Shown: in pieces, positions 11,493 to 23,230 of the stretch | Layout: each line of letters opens with the position of its first letter | How positions within the stretch are numbered: position 1 is the first letter of the stretch | NCBI GenBank assembly: GCA_018401385.1 | Contig: JAGYKZ010000003.1 | Span: forward strand, 1 to 64,000 | Direction: 5' to 3' | DNA: 64,000 nt | Source of the DNA: Roseicyclus sp. | Lineage (GTDB): Bacteria > Pseudomonadota > Alphaproteobacteria > Rhodobacterales > Rhodobacteraceae | Position numbers and translations under genes: made by a program | The notes under the pieces: model-generated | The model's database searches: none | What the model saw: the letters and a program-made list of their open reading frames with translations, nothing else | What the model was told of the DNA's origin: nothing

Positions 11493-13545
11493 ATGGAAAC
11501 GATCCTGCTATTTGCACCGCTCATCGGCGCGCTTTTGGCTGGCTTTGGCTGGCGCTGGTTCGGCGAACAGCTCGCCTGCATCATTGCAACGGCGATGTTG
11601 TTTTTGTCGATGATCCTGTCATGGATCATATTCCTTGGATTTGATGGCGAGACCTATTCGATTTCGATCCTGCGGTGGGTCGAGTCTGGGTCGCTCTTTA
11701 CCGATTGGGCCATTCGCATCGATCGACTGACCGCGGTCATGTTGATTGTCATCACCTCGGTTTCGGCGCTCGTGCATTTGTATTCATTCGGCTACATGGC
11801 CCATGACGAGAATTTCCGCGAAGGCGAAAGCTATCGCCCGCGCTTCTTTGCCTATCTGTCCTTCTTCACCTTCGCGATGCTGATGCTGGTGACGGCGGAT
11901 AACCTTGTGCAGATGTTCTTTGGCTGGGAAGGCGTGGGCGTCGCATCCTATCTGCTGATCGGCTTTTATTACCGCAAACCCAGCGCCAATGCCGCCGCGA
12001 TCAAGGCCTTTGTGGTCAACCGCGTGGGGGATTTCGGGTTTCTGTTAGGGATTTTCGGGCTGTATCTGCTGGCTGACAGTATCAAGTTTGACGATATTTT
12101 CGCCGCATGGGGGCAGAACTGGCCGAGCAAAGTTTTGCCTTCCTTGGCTTCCGGTGAATACTGTAACAATCGCGATGCTGTTGTTTTATTGGCGCGATGG
12201 GAAATGGCGCAGCTTTGCTGCACACGCCAGTTGCCAGATGCCATGGACCCCACCCCTAACGCCCGCGCTGATCCATGCCGCGACCATGGTGACTGCAGGT
12301 GTTTCTTGGTCTGCCGTATGTCGCCGATTATGGAATACGCGCCCTTGCCACGAATTTCATCATCATTCTTGGCGCGCTGACCGCGTTTTCGCGGCCACAG
12401 TGGGCTTGGTGCAGAACGACATCAAGCGCGTGATCGCCTATTCAACCTGTTCACAGCTGGGCTATATGTTTGTGGCTGCGGGGTTGGCGTTTACTCGGTG
12501 GCGATGTTCCACCTTTTCACCCACGCTTTCATTCAAGGCGATGCTGTTTCTGGGCGCAGGCTCGGTCATCCATGCGATGCATCATGAGCAGGATATGCGC
12601 AATTACGGCGGTTTGCGAAAGAAAATCCCCTACACATTTGCCGCGATGCTGATCGGCACGCTGGCCATTACGGGCGTTGGTATTCCGCTGACCTATTATG
12701 GCTTTGCAGGGTTCCTGTCCAAAGATGCGGTGATTGAAAGCGCCTTTGCCTTTGGTGGCAGTTTGGGAAATTACGCCTTCTGGATGCTTGTCATCGCTGC
12801 GGCCTTCACCAGCTTCTATTCATGGCGCTTGATGTTCCTGACCTTCTTCGGTGCGCCACGCGGCGACCATCACACACATGAACACGCCCATGAAAGCCCT
12901 GTGGTCATGCTGATCCCGCTTGGTGCGCTGGCCTTTGGGGCGGTCTTTGCTGGAATGATTTGGATCAAGCCTTTCTTCGGCCATCCAGATGAGGTCGGCA
13001 AGTTCTTTGGCGTGCCCTATGCCGAGGCCCAGATGGAAGAGGGCAATGACGCCGCAGATGATGGCACGCATCATTATGTCTTTACGGGTGCGCCGGGCGA
13101 AGGGGCGATTCACCAAGCCCCAAACAATACTGTTCTGAATGATGCCCATGACGTGCCCAAATGGGTGAAGGTCGCGCCGTTCATCGCGATGCTGGGTGGG
13201 CTGCTGGTCGCCTATATCTTCTACATCGCAGTGCCCAGCCTTCCTGCCCGGTGGGCCGAGGTGAACCGTCCGCTTTACCTCTTCCTGCTCAACAAATGGT
13301 ATTTTGACGAGATTTATGACGCGGTGTTCGTGCGTCCAGCGCAAGCGCTTGGTCGCTTCTTGTGGAAGTTTGGAGACACCAAGATCATTGACGGCGGGAT
13401 CAATGGGTTGGCACTTGGGATTATTCCCTTCCTCACCCGCCTCGCAGGGCGTGCGCAGTCGGGGTACGTTTTCCATTATGCATTTGCCATGGTGCTTGGT
13501 GTGGTTGCACTGATCACCTGGGTCAGCCTTTCGATCGGAGGCTAA
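11493..13545 (+). CDS. nuoL: NADH-quinone oxidoreductase subunit L, frame broken about 12120-12520
   Basis: ORF 11493..12380 and 12088..13545; [46 protein letters not shown]. Confidence 0.94.
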
Positions 13546-13554
13546 AGGATTTCC

Positions 13555-15099
13555 ATGGACAATCTTCTTTCCATCGTCACCTTCTTGCCACTGGTTGCGG
13601 CTTTGATCCTCGCGCTGTTTTTGCGGGGCGAGGACGCGGCAGCACAGCTTGGGGCCAAGCGTTTGGCGCTTGCGGCCACCACCGCGACCTTCCTGATCTC
13701 ACTTGCCATACTGGTCCAGTTCGATCCCAATGATACGGGCTTCCAGATGGTGGAGGAGCGCGAATGGCTGTTTGGTCTGACCTATAAGCTTGGTGTGGAT
13801 GGGATCAGCGTGTTGTTCGTCCTGCTCACCACCTTCCTTATGCCCATCACCATTGCCGCCTGTTGGGGGGTGGAGCATCGCGTCAAAGAATACATGATCG
13901 CGCTTTTGGTGCTCGAAAGTCTGATGATCGGCGTTTTTGTGGCGCTGGATCTGGTGCTGTTCTACCTGTTCTTCGAGGCGGGCCTGATTCCGATGTTCCT
14001 GATTATTGGGATTTGGGGCGGCAAGAACCGTATCTATGCGGCGTTTAAATTCTTTCTCTACACTTTCCTTGGCTCGGTGCTGATGTTGGTGGCGATGGTG
14101 GCGATGTATATTGACGCGGGCACCACCGATATCCCGACCCTGCTGACCCATGAATTCTCGGCGGCAGGCATCAGCTTGCTTGGGTGGCACATCGCAGGCG
14201 GGATGCAAATGTTGCTCTGGCTTGCCTTCTTCGCCTCTTTTGCGGTGAAAATGCCCATGTGGCCTGTCCATACATGGCTGCCCGATGCGCACGTTCAGGC
14301 CCCCACCGCAGGCTCCGTGGTGCTGGCGGCGATTTTGCTCAAGATGGGCGGCTACGGCTTCTTGCGCTTCAGCCTGCCCATGTTCCCTGTGGCCTCTGAC
14401 ATCATGGCCCCCTTGGTGTTGTGGATGTCGGTGATTGCCATCATCTACACCTCACTGGTTGCCATGGTGCAGGAAGATATGAAAAAGCTTATCGCTTATT
14501 CTTCGGTCGCACATATGGGATTTGTGACAATGGGCATTTTCGCGGCCAACCAACAAGGGGTTGATGGCGCGATATTCCAGATGATCAGCCATGGCTTTAT
14601 TTCCGGCGCCTTGTTCCTCTGTGTGGGCGTGATCTATGACCGGATGCACACGCGCGAGATTGATGCCTATGGTGGGCTCGTGAACCGTATGCCCGCCTAT
14701 GCGGCCGTGTTCATGCTCTTTACCATGGCCAATGTGGGCCTGCCGGGCACTTCGGGCTTTGTCGGCGAATTCCTCACCTTGATGGGGGTGTTCCAAGTCA
14801 GCACGCTGATCGGTCTTTTGGCCGCAACGGGCGTGATCCTTTCGGCCGCCTATGCGCTGTGGCTTTATCGCCGCGTGGTGTTTGGCGATTTGATCCGCGA
14901 AAGCCTGAAGTCCATCACGGATATGACGGCGCGCGAAAAGGCGATTTTTGCGCCGCTGGTTGTGATGACGCTTCTGTTGGGCGTTTATCCAAGCCTTGTC
15001 ACCGATATCATCGGCCCCTCGGTAGAGGCGCTTGTGTCACATTACCAAAGCAGCGTTGCGGCCTTTGCGCCAGTCACCGCGCTTGCAGCCACCCGTTGA
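13555..15099 (+). CDS. nuoM: NADH-quinone oxidoreductase subunit M
   Basis: 514 aa intact; [38 protein letters not shown]. Confidence 0.97.
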   Translation: MDNLLSIVTFLPLVAALILALFLRGEDAAAQLGAKRLALAATTATFLISLAILVQFDPNDTGFQMVEEREWLFGLTYKLGVDGISVLFVLLTTFLMPITIAACWGVEHRVKEYMIALLVLESLMIGVFVALDLVLFYLFFEAGLIPMFLIIGIWGGKNRIYAAFKFFLYTFLGSVLMLVAMVAMYIDAGTTDIPTLLTHEFSAAGISLLGWHIAGGMQMLLWLAFFASFAVKMPMWPVHTWLPDAHVQAPTAGSVVLAAILLKMGGYGFLRFSLPMFPVASDIMAPLVLWMSVIAIIYTSLVAMVQEDMKKLIAYSSVAHMGFVTMGIFAANQQGVDGAIFQMISHGFISGALFLCVGVIYDRMHTREIDAYGGLVNRMPAYAAVFMLFTMANVGLPGTSGFVGEFLTLMGVFQVSTLIGLLAATGVILSAAYALWLYRRVVFGDLIRESLKSITDMTAREKAIFAPLVVMTLLLGVYPSLVTDIIGPSVEALVSHYQSSVAAFAPVTALAATR

Positions 15100-15109
15100 G
15101 GAAAGTCTA

Positions 15110-16547
15110 ATGATCGGCGCAGACCTTGCAGTTTTGATCCCCGAGATTGTCCTGTCCATCTATGCAATGGCGGGCCTAATGTTGGCTGTATACACCACCA
15201 AGGACGGGATGGCGCCTGCGCTGACCTATGCCACGGCGGCCGTCTTTGGGATCATGGCACTGTTCATTGCGGCAACGGCCAATGGCCCTGCGCAAAGTTT
15301 TGGCGGCATGATCGTTGTGGATGATTTCGCCCGATTTGCAAAAATCGTGATCCTGCTCTCTGCCGCGGCCGTCTTGATCGTTGGTCAGGACTCGATGCAG
15401 AAATCGGGCCTTGGTCGATTTGAATACCCGATGATCGTGACCTTGGCGGTTGTGGGTATGATGATCATGGTCTCAGCGGGCGATTTGATCATCCTCTATA
15501 TGGGGTTGGAGCTGCAGTCTTTGGCCCTTTACGTCATCGCAGCCCTGCGCCGCGACAGTGTGCGTTCAACCGAAGCAGGCCTGAAATATTTCGTTCTGGG
15601 CGCTCTCTCATCTGGTCTTTTGCTTTACGGTGCATCGCTGGTTTACGGCTTTGCGGGAACCACACTTTTTGCTGGCATCATCGAAGCCTCAGAAGGCGGG
15701 ATGTCTTTGGGCATGATCTTTGGCCTTGTGTTCATGGCAGCGGGTCTGGCCTTCAAAGTATCGGCTGCCCCATTCCATATGTGGACACCCGATGTTTACG
15801 AGGGCGCGCCAACGCCCGTGACGGCCCTTTTTGCGACCGCGCCGAAAATGGCCGCGATGGGGCTGTTCGCGCGCGTGGTCTATGACGCTTTCGGGATGGC
15901 CATTACAGATTGGCAGCAGATCGTTGCAGCCTTGGCGGTTTTCTCCATGTTCGTGGGGGCGATTGCCGCCATCGGTCAAACGGATATCAAGCGCCTGATG
16001 GCCTATTCCTCCATCGGCCATATGGGCTTCGCGCTGATGGGTCTGGCCGCTGGCACGGGGCAGGGTGTCGAGGCGATGCTTATCTATATGTCGATCTATG
16101 TGACGATGAATATCGGTGTTTTCGCCTTTATCATGTCGATGGAGAAAGACGGCTATCCCGTCACAGACATCTCGGCGCTCAACGGTTATGCCAGCGCGCA
16201 ATCGGGTCAGGCTTTGGCGCTTCTGGTTCTGATGTTCAGCCTTGCGGGCGTGCCGCCCATGTTGGGCTTCTTCGCCAAATATGCGGTATTGGTTGCGGCC
16301 GTGGATGCAGGGTTTGGTTTTGGCTGGCCGTGGCGGGCGTGATCGCCTCGGTGATTGGCGCCTTCTATTACCTGCGCATTGTCTATTTCCTCTATTTTGG
16401 CGAGCCGCGCGAAGGTCTTGATGGGCGGATGACCGGTCCAATGGGGTGGCCTGATGGCATCTGCGGTGACGTCTGATTGCGGGAATTGTCAATCTCTTCG
16501 GCATTGATCATTTGGCGGCAAACGCGGCGCAGGCACTTGTGCGCGCT
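15110..16547 (+). CDS. nuoN: NADH-quinone oxidoreductase subunit N, C-terminal frame broken after 16320; end approximate
   Basis: [28 protein letters not shown]-terminus continues in other frames ([38 protein letters not shown] ... [24 protein letters not shown]). Confidence 0.93.
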
Positions 16548-17291
16548 GACAGGGTGGCGGTTGAACGGGTCATCCTGAAGCCCGTATCGACAGCACCATG
16601 GCGGAGGCAGCGCCGGCGCTTGCGCGCCGCGCCACCAAGCACCCAACATGGATTTTGGCCCTTGCCCAGAGGCGGGATATGGGCGGCGGGGGCGGGATCG
16701 CGCGCCCCCTTGGCATTCACAGCATCGCTGATCCTGCCGCTTGATTGCACCCCGCAAGAGGCGGCTTTGCGTTCTTTCACGGCGGCCCTCGCCCTGCGCG
16801 CGGCTTTGGCGGATTATGCGCAGCCTGATGCCTTATCCCTGAAATGGCCCAATGATGTGCTGCTCAATGGTCAGAAAATCGCGGGCATTTTGTTGCAAAG
16901 CCATGGTGTTATGGCGGGCCAGCGCGGGCATTTGGTGATTGGCATCGGCGTCAACCTGCGGCACAGCCCAGAGCCTGACAGCCTTGAGGAAGGGGCGCTT
17001 GCCCCAACCGATCTGTTCAGCGTCACAGGCCAATGCCCAGAGCCTGAGGCATTTTTAGACAGGCTTGCCCCACGCCTTGCCCATTGGGAGTGGCAGATAT
17101 CACAAAATGGGTTCGCCCCCGTGCGCGCCGCATGGATGGCCCATGCCGCCAAGCGCGGCGAGGTGATCTTGGCGCGGCTTCCCAACCGCGATATCAACGG
17201 CGTTTTTGACGATATCGATGACAAAGGTAATCTGATATTAACCACAGCAAATGGGCCATGCGCGATTGCAGCGGCAGATATTTATTTTTAG
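16548..17291 (+). CDS. birA: Biotin--[acetyl-CoA-carboxylase] ligase, N-terminus frame broken (start approximate)
   Basis: RIDSTMAEAAPALARR...TWILALAQ readable across frames; SLKWPNDVLLNGQKIAGILLQS, VIGIGVNLRHSP. Confidence 0.85.
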   Translation, partial: DRVAVERVILKPVSTAPWRRQRRRLRAAPPSTQHGFWPLPRGGIWAAGAGSRAPLAFTASLILPLDCTPQEAALRSFTAALALRAALADYAQPDALSLKWPNDVLLNGQKIAGILLQSHGVMAGQRGHLVIGIGVNLRHSPEPDSLEEGALAPTDLFSVTGQCPEPEAFLDRLAPRLAHWEWQISQNGFAPVRAAWMAHAAKRGEVILARLPNRDINGVFDDIDDKGNLILTTANGPCAIAAADIYF

Positions 17292-17303
17292 GGGGCGTGT
17301 GGG

Positions 17304-18080
17304 ATGCTTCTTTGTGTGGATTGCGGCAATACGAATACAGTGTTCTCCCTCTGGGACGGCACGCGATTTCTGTGCACCCTGCGCACCGCGACCGAGCATC
17401 AGCGCACCGCAGATCAATATTATGTCTGGTATTCCACCTTGATGGATCACTATGGCCTGACACCCAAGATTGATGCGGTGATCATCTCCTCTACCGTGCC
17501 GCGTGTGGTGTTTAATCTGCGTGTTCTGTGCGACCGCTATTTTGAGTGTCGGCCCCTTGTGGTGGGCAAGCCTGATTGCCTCTTGCCGGTGCTGCCCCGT
17601 GTGGATGCGGGCACGCAGGTGGGGCCTGACCGTTTGGTCAACACCGCTGGCGCTTTTGACCGTCATGGCGGGGATCTGATCGTGGTGGACTTTGGCACAG
17701 CAACCACATTTGACGTTGTGGCCGAAGATGGGGCCTATGTCGGCGGTGTGATTGCGCCTGGCGTCAATCTTAGCCTTGAGGCGCTGCACCATGCGGCGGC
17801 CGCCTTGCCCCATGTCGATGTGACCAAGCCACAGACGGTGATTGGCACAAATACAGTGGCCTGTATGCAATCGGGGGTGTTTTGGGGTTATGTTGGCCTT
17901 GTGCGTGGCATTTGTGACCGCATTCGTGCAGAACGTGACCGTCCGATGCGGATTGTGGGGACAGGGGGGCTTGCGCCGCTCTTCTCTACGGGCGATGTGT
18001 TGTTTGACAGGATCGAGGATGATCTGACCATGCATGGTCTGACCGTGATCCATAAACATAACCAGGAACAGGCAAGCTGA
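17304..18080 (+). CDS. coaX: Type III pantothenate kinase
   Basis: MLLCVDCGNTNTVFSLWDG, VGPDRLVNTAGAFDRHGGDLIVVDFGTATTFDVV, TGGLAPLF. Confidence 0.95.
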   Translation: MLLCVDCGNTNTVFSLWDGTRFLCTLRTATEHQRTADQYYVWYSTLMDHYGLTPKIDAVIISSTVPRVVFNLRVLCDRYFECRPLVVGKPDCLLPVLPRVDAGTQVGPDRLVNTAGAFDRHGGDLIVVDFGTATTFDVVAEDGAYVGGVIAPGVNLSLEALHHAAAALPHVDVTKPQTVIGTNTVACMQSGVFWGYVGLVRGICDRIRAERDRPMRIVGTGGLAPLFSTGDVLFDRIEDDLTMHGLTVIHKHNQEQAS

Positions 18081-19759
18081 TGAGCGATCGAAACCGGCTG
18101 ATCTATCTTCCCCTTGGCGGGGCAGGTGAGATCGGAATGAACGCATATGTTTATGGCGTGGGCGAACAAGGTGCGGAGCGTTTGATCCTTGTCGATTGCG
18201 GCGTGAGTTTCCCCGATATGGATGGCCAGCCCGGTGTTGATCTGATCTTGCCCGATATCGCATGGCTGGAGGAACGCGCGGATCGATTAGAGGGGATTTT
18301 TATCACCCACGCCCATGAGGATCATGTGGGGGCCTTGGGGCATCTGTGGGGCCGCTTGCGCGCACCTGTCTTTGCGCGCAATTTCACCGCTATCCACGCC
18401 CGCCGAAAATTGGAAGAAGCGGGTCATGACCCCGATGTGGTGCGCGTGGTTGGCGCCTATCCCGAAGTGGTCGAGGCAGGGCCGTTCAAGGTGCAATTTG
18501 CGCCTGTTTCCCATTCCATCCCCGAAAGCGCGGGCCTTGTGATCGACACGGAACATGGCCGTGTGATCCATTCAGGCGATTTCAAGATCGACACAAACCC
18601 GATGGTGGGTGAACCTTTTGACGAGGGGATGTGGCGCGAAATCGCGCAAGAAGGTGTTTTGGCCTATATCTGCGACAGCACTAATGTGTTCTCCCGTCAC
18701 GAGGGGCGCAGCGAAAGCCAATTGCCCGAACCGATCACCGCGCTCATTGGGCGTGCGCGGGGGATGATGGTGGCCACAACCTTCGCGTCCAATGTGGCGC
18801 GGGTGAAAACCTTGGCCGATGCGGCCGTGGCCAATGGCCGTTCCGTCTGCCTTTTGGGACGCGCGATGCAACGCATGATCCGCGCATCTGTTGAGGCGGG
18901 CGTGTTAACCGATTTCCCATCGACCGTTTCGGTGGAGGAGGCGCGCGATATCCCGCGTGAAAATCTGATGTTGATTGTCACGGGCAGTCAAGGTGAGCGG
19001 CGCGCGGCCTCCGCGGCCCTGTCGCGGGGGTCCTATTTGGGAATGGAGTTGAAGGAGGGGGATATGTTCCTGTTTTCCTCCAAAACCATCCCAGGCAATG
19101 AGGTGTCGGTGGGGCGTATCCAAAACGCGCTGGCCGAAATTGGGGTGGAAATTGTGGATGAGCAATCGGGCTTTTACCACGTCTCTGGCCATGCCAATCG
19201 CCCCGATCTCGAAAAGATGCACGATATTCTGCGCCCGCGCATCCTTGTGCCCAATCACGGCGAATTCCGCCATCTGCGCGAACACGCGCGGCTTGCAATG
19301 GAAAAGGGGATGCTTGGCCTTGTGGCACCCAATGGCACGATGTTGGAGTTGTCTGGAAATGCCCCAGCGGCGGTGGAATATGTCGAGGTCGCACGCGATT
19401 ACTTGGATGGCAGCACCCGGATTGGTGCCTATGACGGGGTGATCCGCGACCGCATGAAATTGGCCCTGAACGGGCTTGTGATTGCGGCATTGATTGTGGA
19501 TGAGGATGATATCCTGATCGAGGACGCATGGGTGGAGCTGCGTGGCCTGCCTGATCACCTGCGCAATGGCCACGGCAGCCTGACCGAGATGCTTGAGGAC
19601 GAATTGGCAGAATTGCTGCCGCGTTTGGATCGCAAGATCACCCGTGATGATGACAAGATCGAGGAGGCGGTGCGCCGCGCGATCCGTCAATCGGTGCAAA
19701 CGGAAATTGGCAAAAAGCCTGAGGTCACTGTGATTATCAGCCGCCTTGTGGCGGAATGA
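18080..19759 (+). CDS. rnj: Ribonuclease J
   Basis: 559 aa; FITHAHEDHVGALGHL, HSIPESAGLVIDT, VSGHANRPDLEKMHDILRP; start overlaps coaX stop (TGATG). Confidence 0.93.
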   Translation: MSDRNRLIYLPLGGAGEIGMNAYVYGVGEQGAERLILVDCGVSFPDMDGQPGVDLILPDIAWLEERADRLEGIFITHAHEDHVGALGHLWGRLRAPVFARNFTAIHARRKLEEAGHDPDVVRVVGAYPEVVEAGPFKVQFAPVSHSIPESAGLVIDTEHGRVIHSGDFKIDTNPMVGEPFDEGMWREIAQEGVLAYICDSTNVFSRHEGRSESQLPEPITALIGRARGMMVATTFASNVARVKTLADAAVANGRSVCLLGRAMQRMIRASVEAGVLTDFPSTVSVEEARDIPRENLMLIVTGSQGERRAASAALSRGSYLGMELKEGDMFLFSSKTIPGNEVSVGRIQNALAEIGVEIVDEQSGFYHVSGHANRPDLEKMHDILRPRILVPNHGEFRHLREHARLAMEKGMLGLVAPNGTMLELSGNAPAAVEYVEVARDYLDGSTRIGAYDGVIRDRMKLALNGLVIAALIVDEDDILIEDAWVELRGLPDHLRNGHGSLTEMLEDELAELLPRLDRKITRDDDKIEEAVRRAIRQSVQTEIGKKPEVTVIISRLVAE

Positions 19760-19789
19760 AAAAACGCCCCAAATTTGGGGCGCTTTTTT
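19759..19789. terminator. Bidirectional intrinsic terminator between convergent rnj and helicase
   Basis: AAAAAACGCCCC-AAATTT-GGGGCGCTTTTTT. Confidence 0.85.
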
Positions 19790-21443
19790 AATCTTCCGCT
19801 GTCGCCTCGGCAGGGGTTTCGGCCTCTGGCGTAGGCTTTGGCTTGCGCGGGCTGCGCTTGCGCTTTGGCTTCGGGGCCTCCTCGGGGGTGGGCAATGGGG
19901 TGGCATCTATGGACTGCGCCGCATCTTGGCTCTCATCATCCCCCGCATCGACAGGTGCAGGGCTGCTGTTTGGTCCACGCCGCTCCTCAAAGCTGAGTGC
20001 GATGAAGCTTGGCATATGCTCACCCATGCCCACAATGCGGCCTCCACCATTTTGGTGGCCGCGATTGCGTCCGCCGCGCTCATTGCGGTCATATGTGCGC
20101 TCAGGGCGCGCAGTTTCAGCATTTTGGGGTGATGCGCTGTCCTCGGCGGCCTCTTTGGGCGCTTCGGTTTTTGCCGTGCTGGGTTCATCCGCTTCTTGCG
20201 TTTTGCGGCGACCACGCCCCCCGCGACTGCGGCGGGGTTTGTCGCTGTCCTCGGCGGTCTCGGGGGCTTCTTTGGATTTTTCCGCGCCAGAGGGGCTCCA
20301 AGGCAGGTCACTTGTGGGGATCGGCTTGCCGATCAACGCCTCAATCGCCGCAAGGTATTTTTCGTCAGAAGGCACAGAGATGGTGATGGCCCGCCCTTTG
20401 CGTCCTGCACGGCCCGTGCGGCCAATGCGGTGCACATAATCTTCTGCGTGGGAGGGCACATCATAATTGAAGACATGGCTGACGCTTGGCACATCCAACC
20501 CGCGCGCCGCAACATCCGAGGCCACAAGGAAGCGCAATTTTCCTTCTCGAAAACTGTCCAAGGTGCGGGTGCGGTGCGATTGGTCCAAATCACCATGAAT
20601 AGGCGCCGCATCCAGCCCGTGCTTTTGCAGCGATTTTGCAACGATATCCACATCGACCTTGCGGTTACAGAAGATGATCGCATTGGTGCAGCTCTCGCCC
20701 TCGGCCTCGATGGCGGCGCGCAGCATCTGGCGCTTGTCCTTTGCTGTGGTGTCGCGGCGCGTGGGTTTGAATGCAAACAGCGCCTGCGTGATCGTATCCG
20801 ATGTGGTCGATTGCCGTGCCACTTCGATCCGTGCGGGGTTCGACAGGAAGGTCGAGGTGATCCGCTCAATCTCAGGGGCCATTGTGGCGGAGAAAAAGAA
20901 GGTCTGCCGCGTAAAAGGTGTCAGGCTGAAAATCCGTTCGATATCGGGGATGAACCCCATATCCAGCATCCGATCCGCCTCATCGACCACCATGATCTGC
21001 ACACCCGTCAACAACAGCTTACCGCGCTCGAAATGATCCAAGAGACGGCCTGGTGTGGCGATCAGAACATCGACCCCGCGATCAATCAGCAGGTCTTGCT
21101 CCTTGAAACTGACGCCGCCGATCAACAGCGCCTTGGTCAGTTTGAGATGCTTGGTATAAGTGTCAAAATTTTCCGCCACCTGTGCCGCCAATTCGCGGGT
21201 CGGGCAGAGAACCAAACTGCGCGGCATCCGCGCCCGCGCACGGCCGCGTGCCAAAAGCGTGATCATTGGCAACGTGAAACTTGCCGTTTTCCCTGTGCCT
21301 GTTTGCGCGATCCCCAAAACATCGCGCCCTTCGAGGGCGGGGGGGATGGCACCAGCTTGAATCGGGGTGGGAGTTTCATATCCTGCTTCGGATATGGCCT
21401 TGAGAACCTTAGGGTTAAGGTTGAGATCGCTAAATTTCGTCAT
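19788..21443 (-). CDS. DEAD/DEAH-box ATP-dependent RNA helicase (RhlE-like)
   Basis: AQTGTGKTASF, VDEADRMLDMGF, FSATMAPEI, YVHRIGRTGRAGRKG; basic C-terminal tail. Confidence 0.93.
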   Translation of the reverse strand: MTKFSDLNLNPKVLKAISEAGYETPTPIQAGAIPPALEGRDVLGIAQTGTGKTASFTLPMITLLARGRARARMPRSLVLCPTRELAAQVAENFDTYTKHLKLTKALLIGGVSFKEQDLLIDRGVDVLIATPGRLLDHFERGKLLLTGVQIMVVDEADRMLDMGFIPDIERIFSLTPFTRQTFFFSATMAPEIERITSTFLSNPARIEVARQSTTSDTITQALFAFKPTRRDTTAKDKRQMLRAAIEAEGESCTNAIIFCNRKVDVDIVAKSLQKHGLDAAPIHGDLDQSHRTRTLDSFREGKLRFLVASDVAARGLDVPSVSHVFNYDVPSHAEDYVHRIGRTGRAGRKGRAITISVPSDEKYLAAIEALIGKPIPTSDLPWSPSGAEKSKEAPETAEDSDKPRRSRGGRGRRKTQEADEPSTAKTEAPKEAAEDSASPQNAETARPERTYDRNERGGRNRGHQNGGGRIVGMGEHMPSFIALSFEERRGPNSSPAPVDAGDDESQDAAQSIDATPLPTPEEAPKPKRKRSPRKPKPTPEAETPAEATAED

Positions 21444-21584
21444 ATACGTCCGTTCTTGCCAGTTTCAAACCAGCGTTCATGAAGGAGCGCATATCCTCGC
21501 GCGCTCCGCGGCGTGATCCCCAGCCAGATTGCCGAGAATGCATCAGCGTGTAGCGGAAAGTTGCGCAAGGGTCAAACGGGGTGT

Positions 21585-23188
21585 TTAAACCATCAATTCC
21601 TTGGTCGCGGAAAGCTGCACATCAGGGTAGTCGCGTGCCACGCGGTCGATGTCCCATTGCAGGCGGGTCAAATAGACGGGGTCGCCGTCATTGTCCTCGG
21701 CCATATGTTGCTTGTTGGCGGCGGCGAATGCCTCGACCTTGTCGCGCGGACCATGCACCCAACGGGCGGAGAGTAAATTGGCTTGCGTCAAACCGCCTGG
21801 GCAGGCCGTATTCAATTCGATACGGCTGGCCAAGACCTCGGTACAGCGCGCCAGCGACACCCGTCGAAATCCTGATCCCAAAACGGGCTTGAAAACACCG
21901 CAGCCCCTTCTTCGGCTTAGTGCATCAGGGCCTTTTCAAGGTGTTTTGCCTTCATCGGGTCGCCTGCGCGCGCCGCGGAGCAATTCAGGCGCAAAACTGG
22001 GGATGCCCGTAAAGCGCAGCCTTCGCCTTCGGTCAGCGCCCCAATGCGCAATTGCCCATGGTTGGGGATGCCGATGATGTGTCCCCTGCCCAGGCCTCTT
22101 CGGCCAATTCGCGGTCAGCAGCCAGAAACAGCACGGGGTTTGAGATCGCCATCGCCTTTTGCTGCGCACATGGTGTAGCTTCATGCCCCGTTCAAAAATG
22201 GCCCGAGGCCAAACGGATAAAAGCCACGCGGTCACGGTGTTTGGGGTCCATATTGGCCTGCGCACGAACACAAACCCCGTGACCTTGCCCTCCTCGGGCG
22301 TCTCGCGCGGATGGGCGGTTTGCACCTGTGGGGCAGGGCCGAATTCGGCAATGCCCGCCATCAATTCGCGCACGCCAAGAATTGATGGCCGAGCCAAACC
22401 AAATCGGCGTCATCGCACCTGCAGAGAAGGTGGCATGATCGAAAGCAGACGAAGTTCGCCAGGCCATCTCGATCTCTTCGCTGGCTTGGCAAGCTGTGCT
22501 TCAGGATGTGATCGGCCAGTTTGGGGTCTTCCAGCCCGCTCATCGCCTGACGGTTTCCGCCACACGGTTGCGGTCGGCGCGATCATCAATTCAAGACGGT
22601 CGTGGATCAGGTCATAGCACCCCAAGAAATCACGGCCCATCCCGATGGGTAACTGGCGGGAGCCACATCTGGCGAGATTTTCTTGGATCGTCAATGATTT
22701 CAAAAATGTGTCGCGGCTTTCGCGGTCCATCTTGTTGCAAAATGTCAGAGATCGGCGAATCGCGCAGGCGGCAGACCTCGAACAATTTCTGGGTCTGGCA
22801 CCACGCCCTTCGCGCCGAAATCAATCACCATGATTGCGGAATCGACGGCCGTCAGCGTACGATAGGTGTCTTCGGAGAAATCGCTGTGACCAGGGGTATC
22901 GACAAGGTTAAAGCGAAATTCGCGGTAATCGAAGGACATGGCCGAGGCCGAGACCGAGATGCCACGATCCTGTTCCATCTTCATAAAGTCCGAGCGGGTG
23001 CGCCGCGCCTCGCCTTTGGCGCGCACCTGACCTGCCATCTGGATCGCACCACCATAGAGCAGGAATTTTTCTGTCAGAGTGGTTTTGCCTGCATCAGGAT
23101 GCGAGATGATGGCAAATGTGCGCCGCCGACCAATCTCGGGCGGCAGGGTCGGGCGGTTTGATGTGATGTGGGATACATGATCGGACAT
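21585..23188 (-). CDS. prfC: Peptide chain release factor 3, frame broken about 21600-22770
   Basis: N-terminal ORF 22745..23188 ([46 protein letters not shown]); C-terminal fragment [28 protein letters not shown]. Confidence 0.88.
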
Positions 23189-23230
23189 GGGGCGCGGTAT
23201 AGGAGGCTTGTGATCCTTTGGAAAGGGGGA

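Noticed and set aside
17238-18263. 341-aa minus ORF opposite coaX
   Set aside because: His/Arg-rich shadow ORF; coaX motifs are on the + strand.
18905-19906. 333-aa minus ORF opposite rnj
   Set aside because: Shadow ORF that also runs through the rnj terminator.
20196-21482. 428-aa + strand ORF opposite the DEAD-box helicase
   Set aside because: Antisense shadow ORF in GC-rich coding DNA; the minus strand has clear helicase motifs and the + translation has no recognisable domain.
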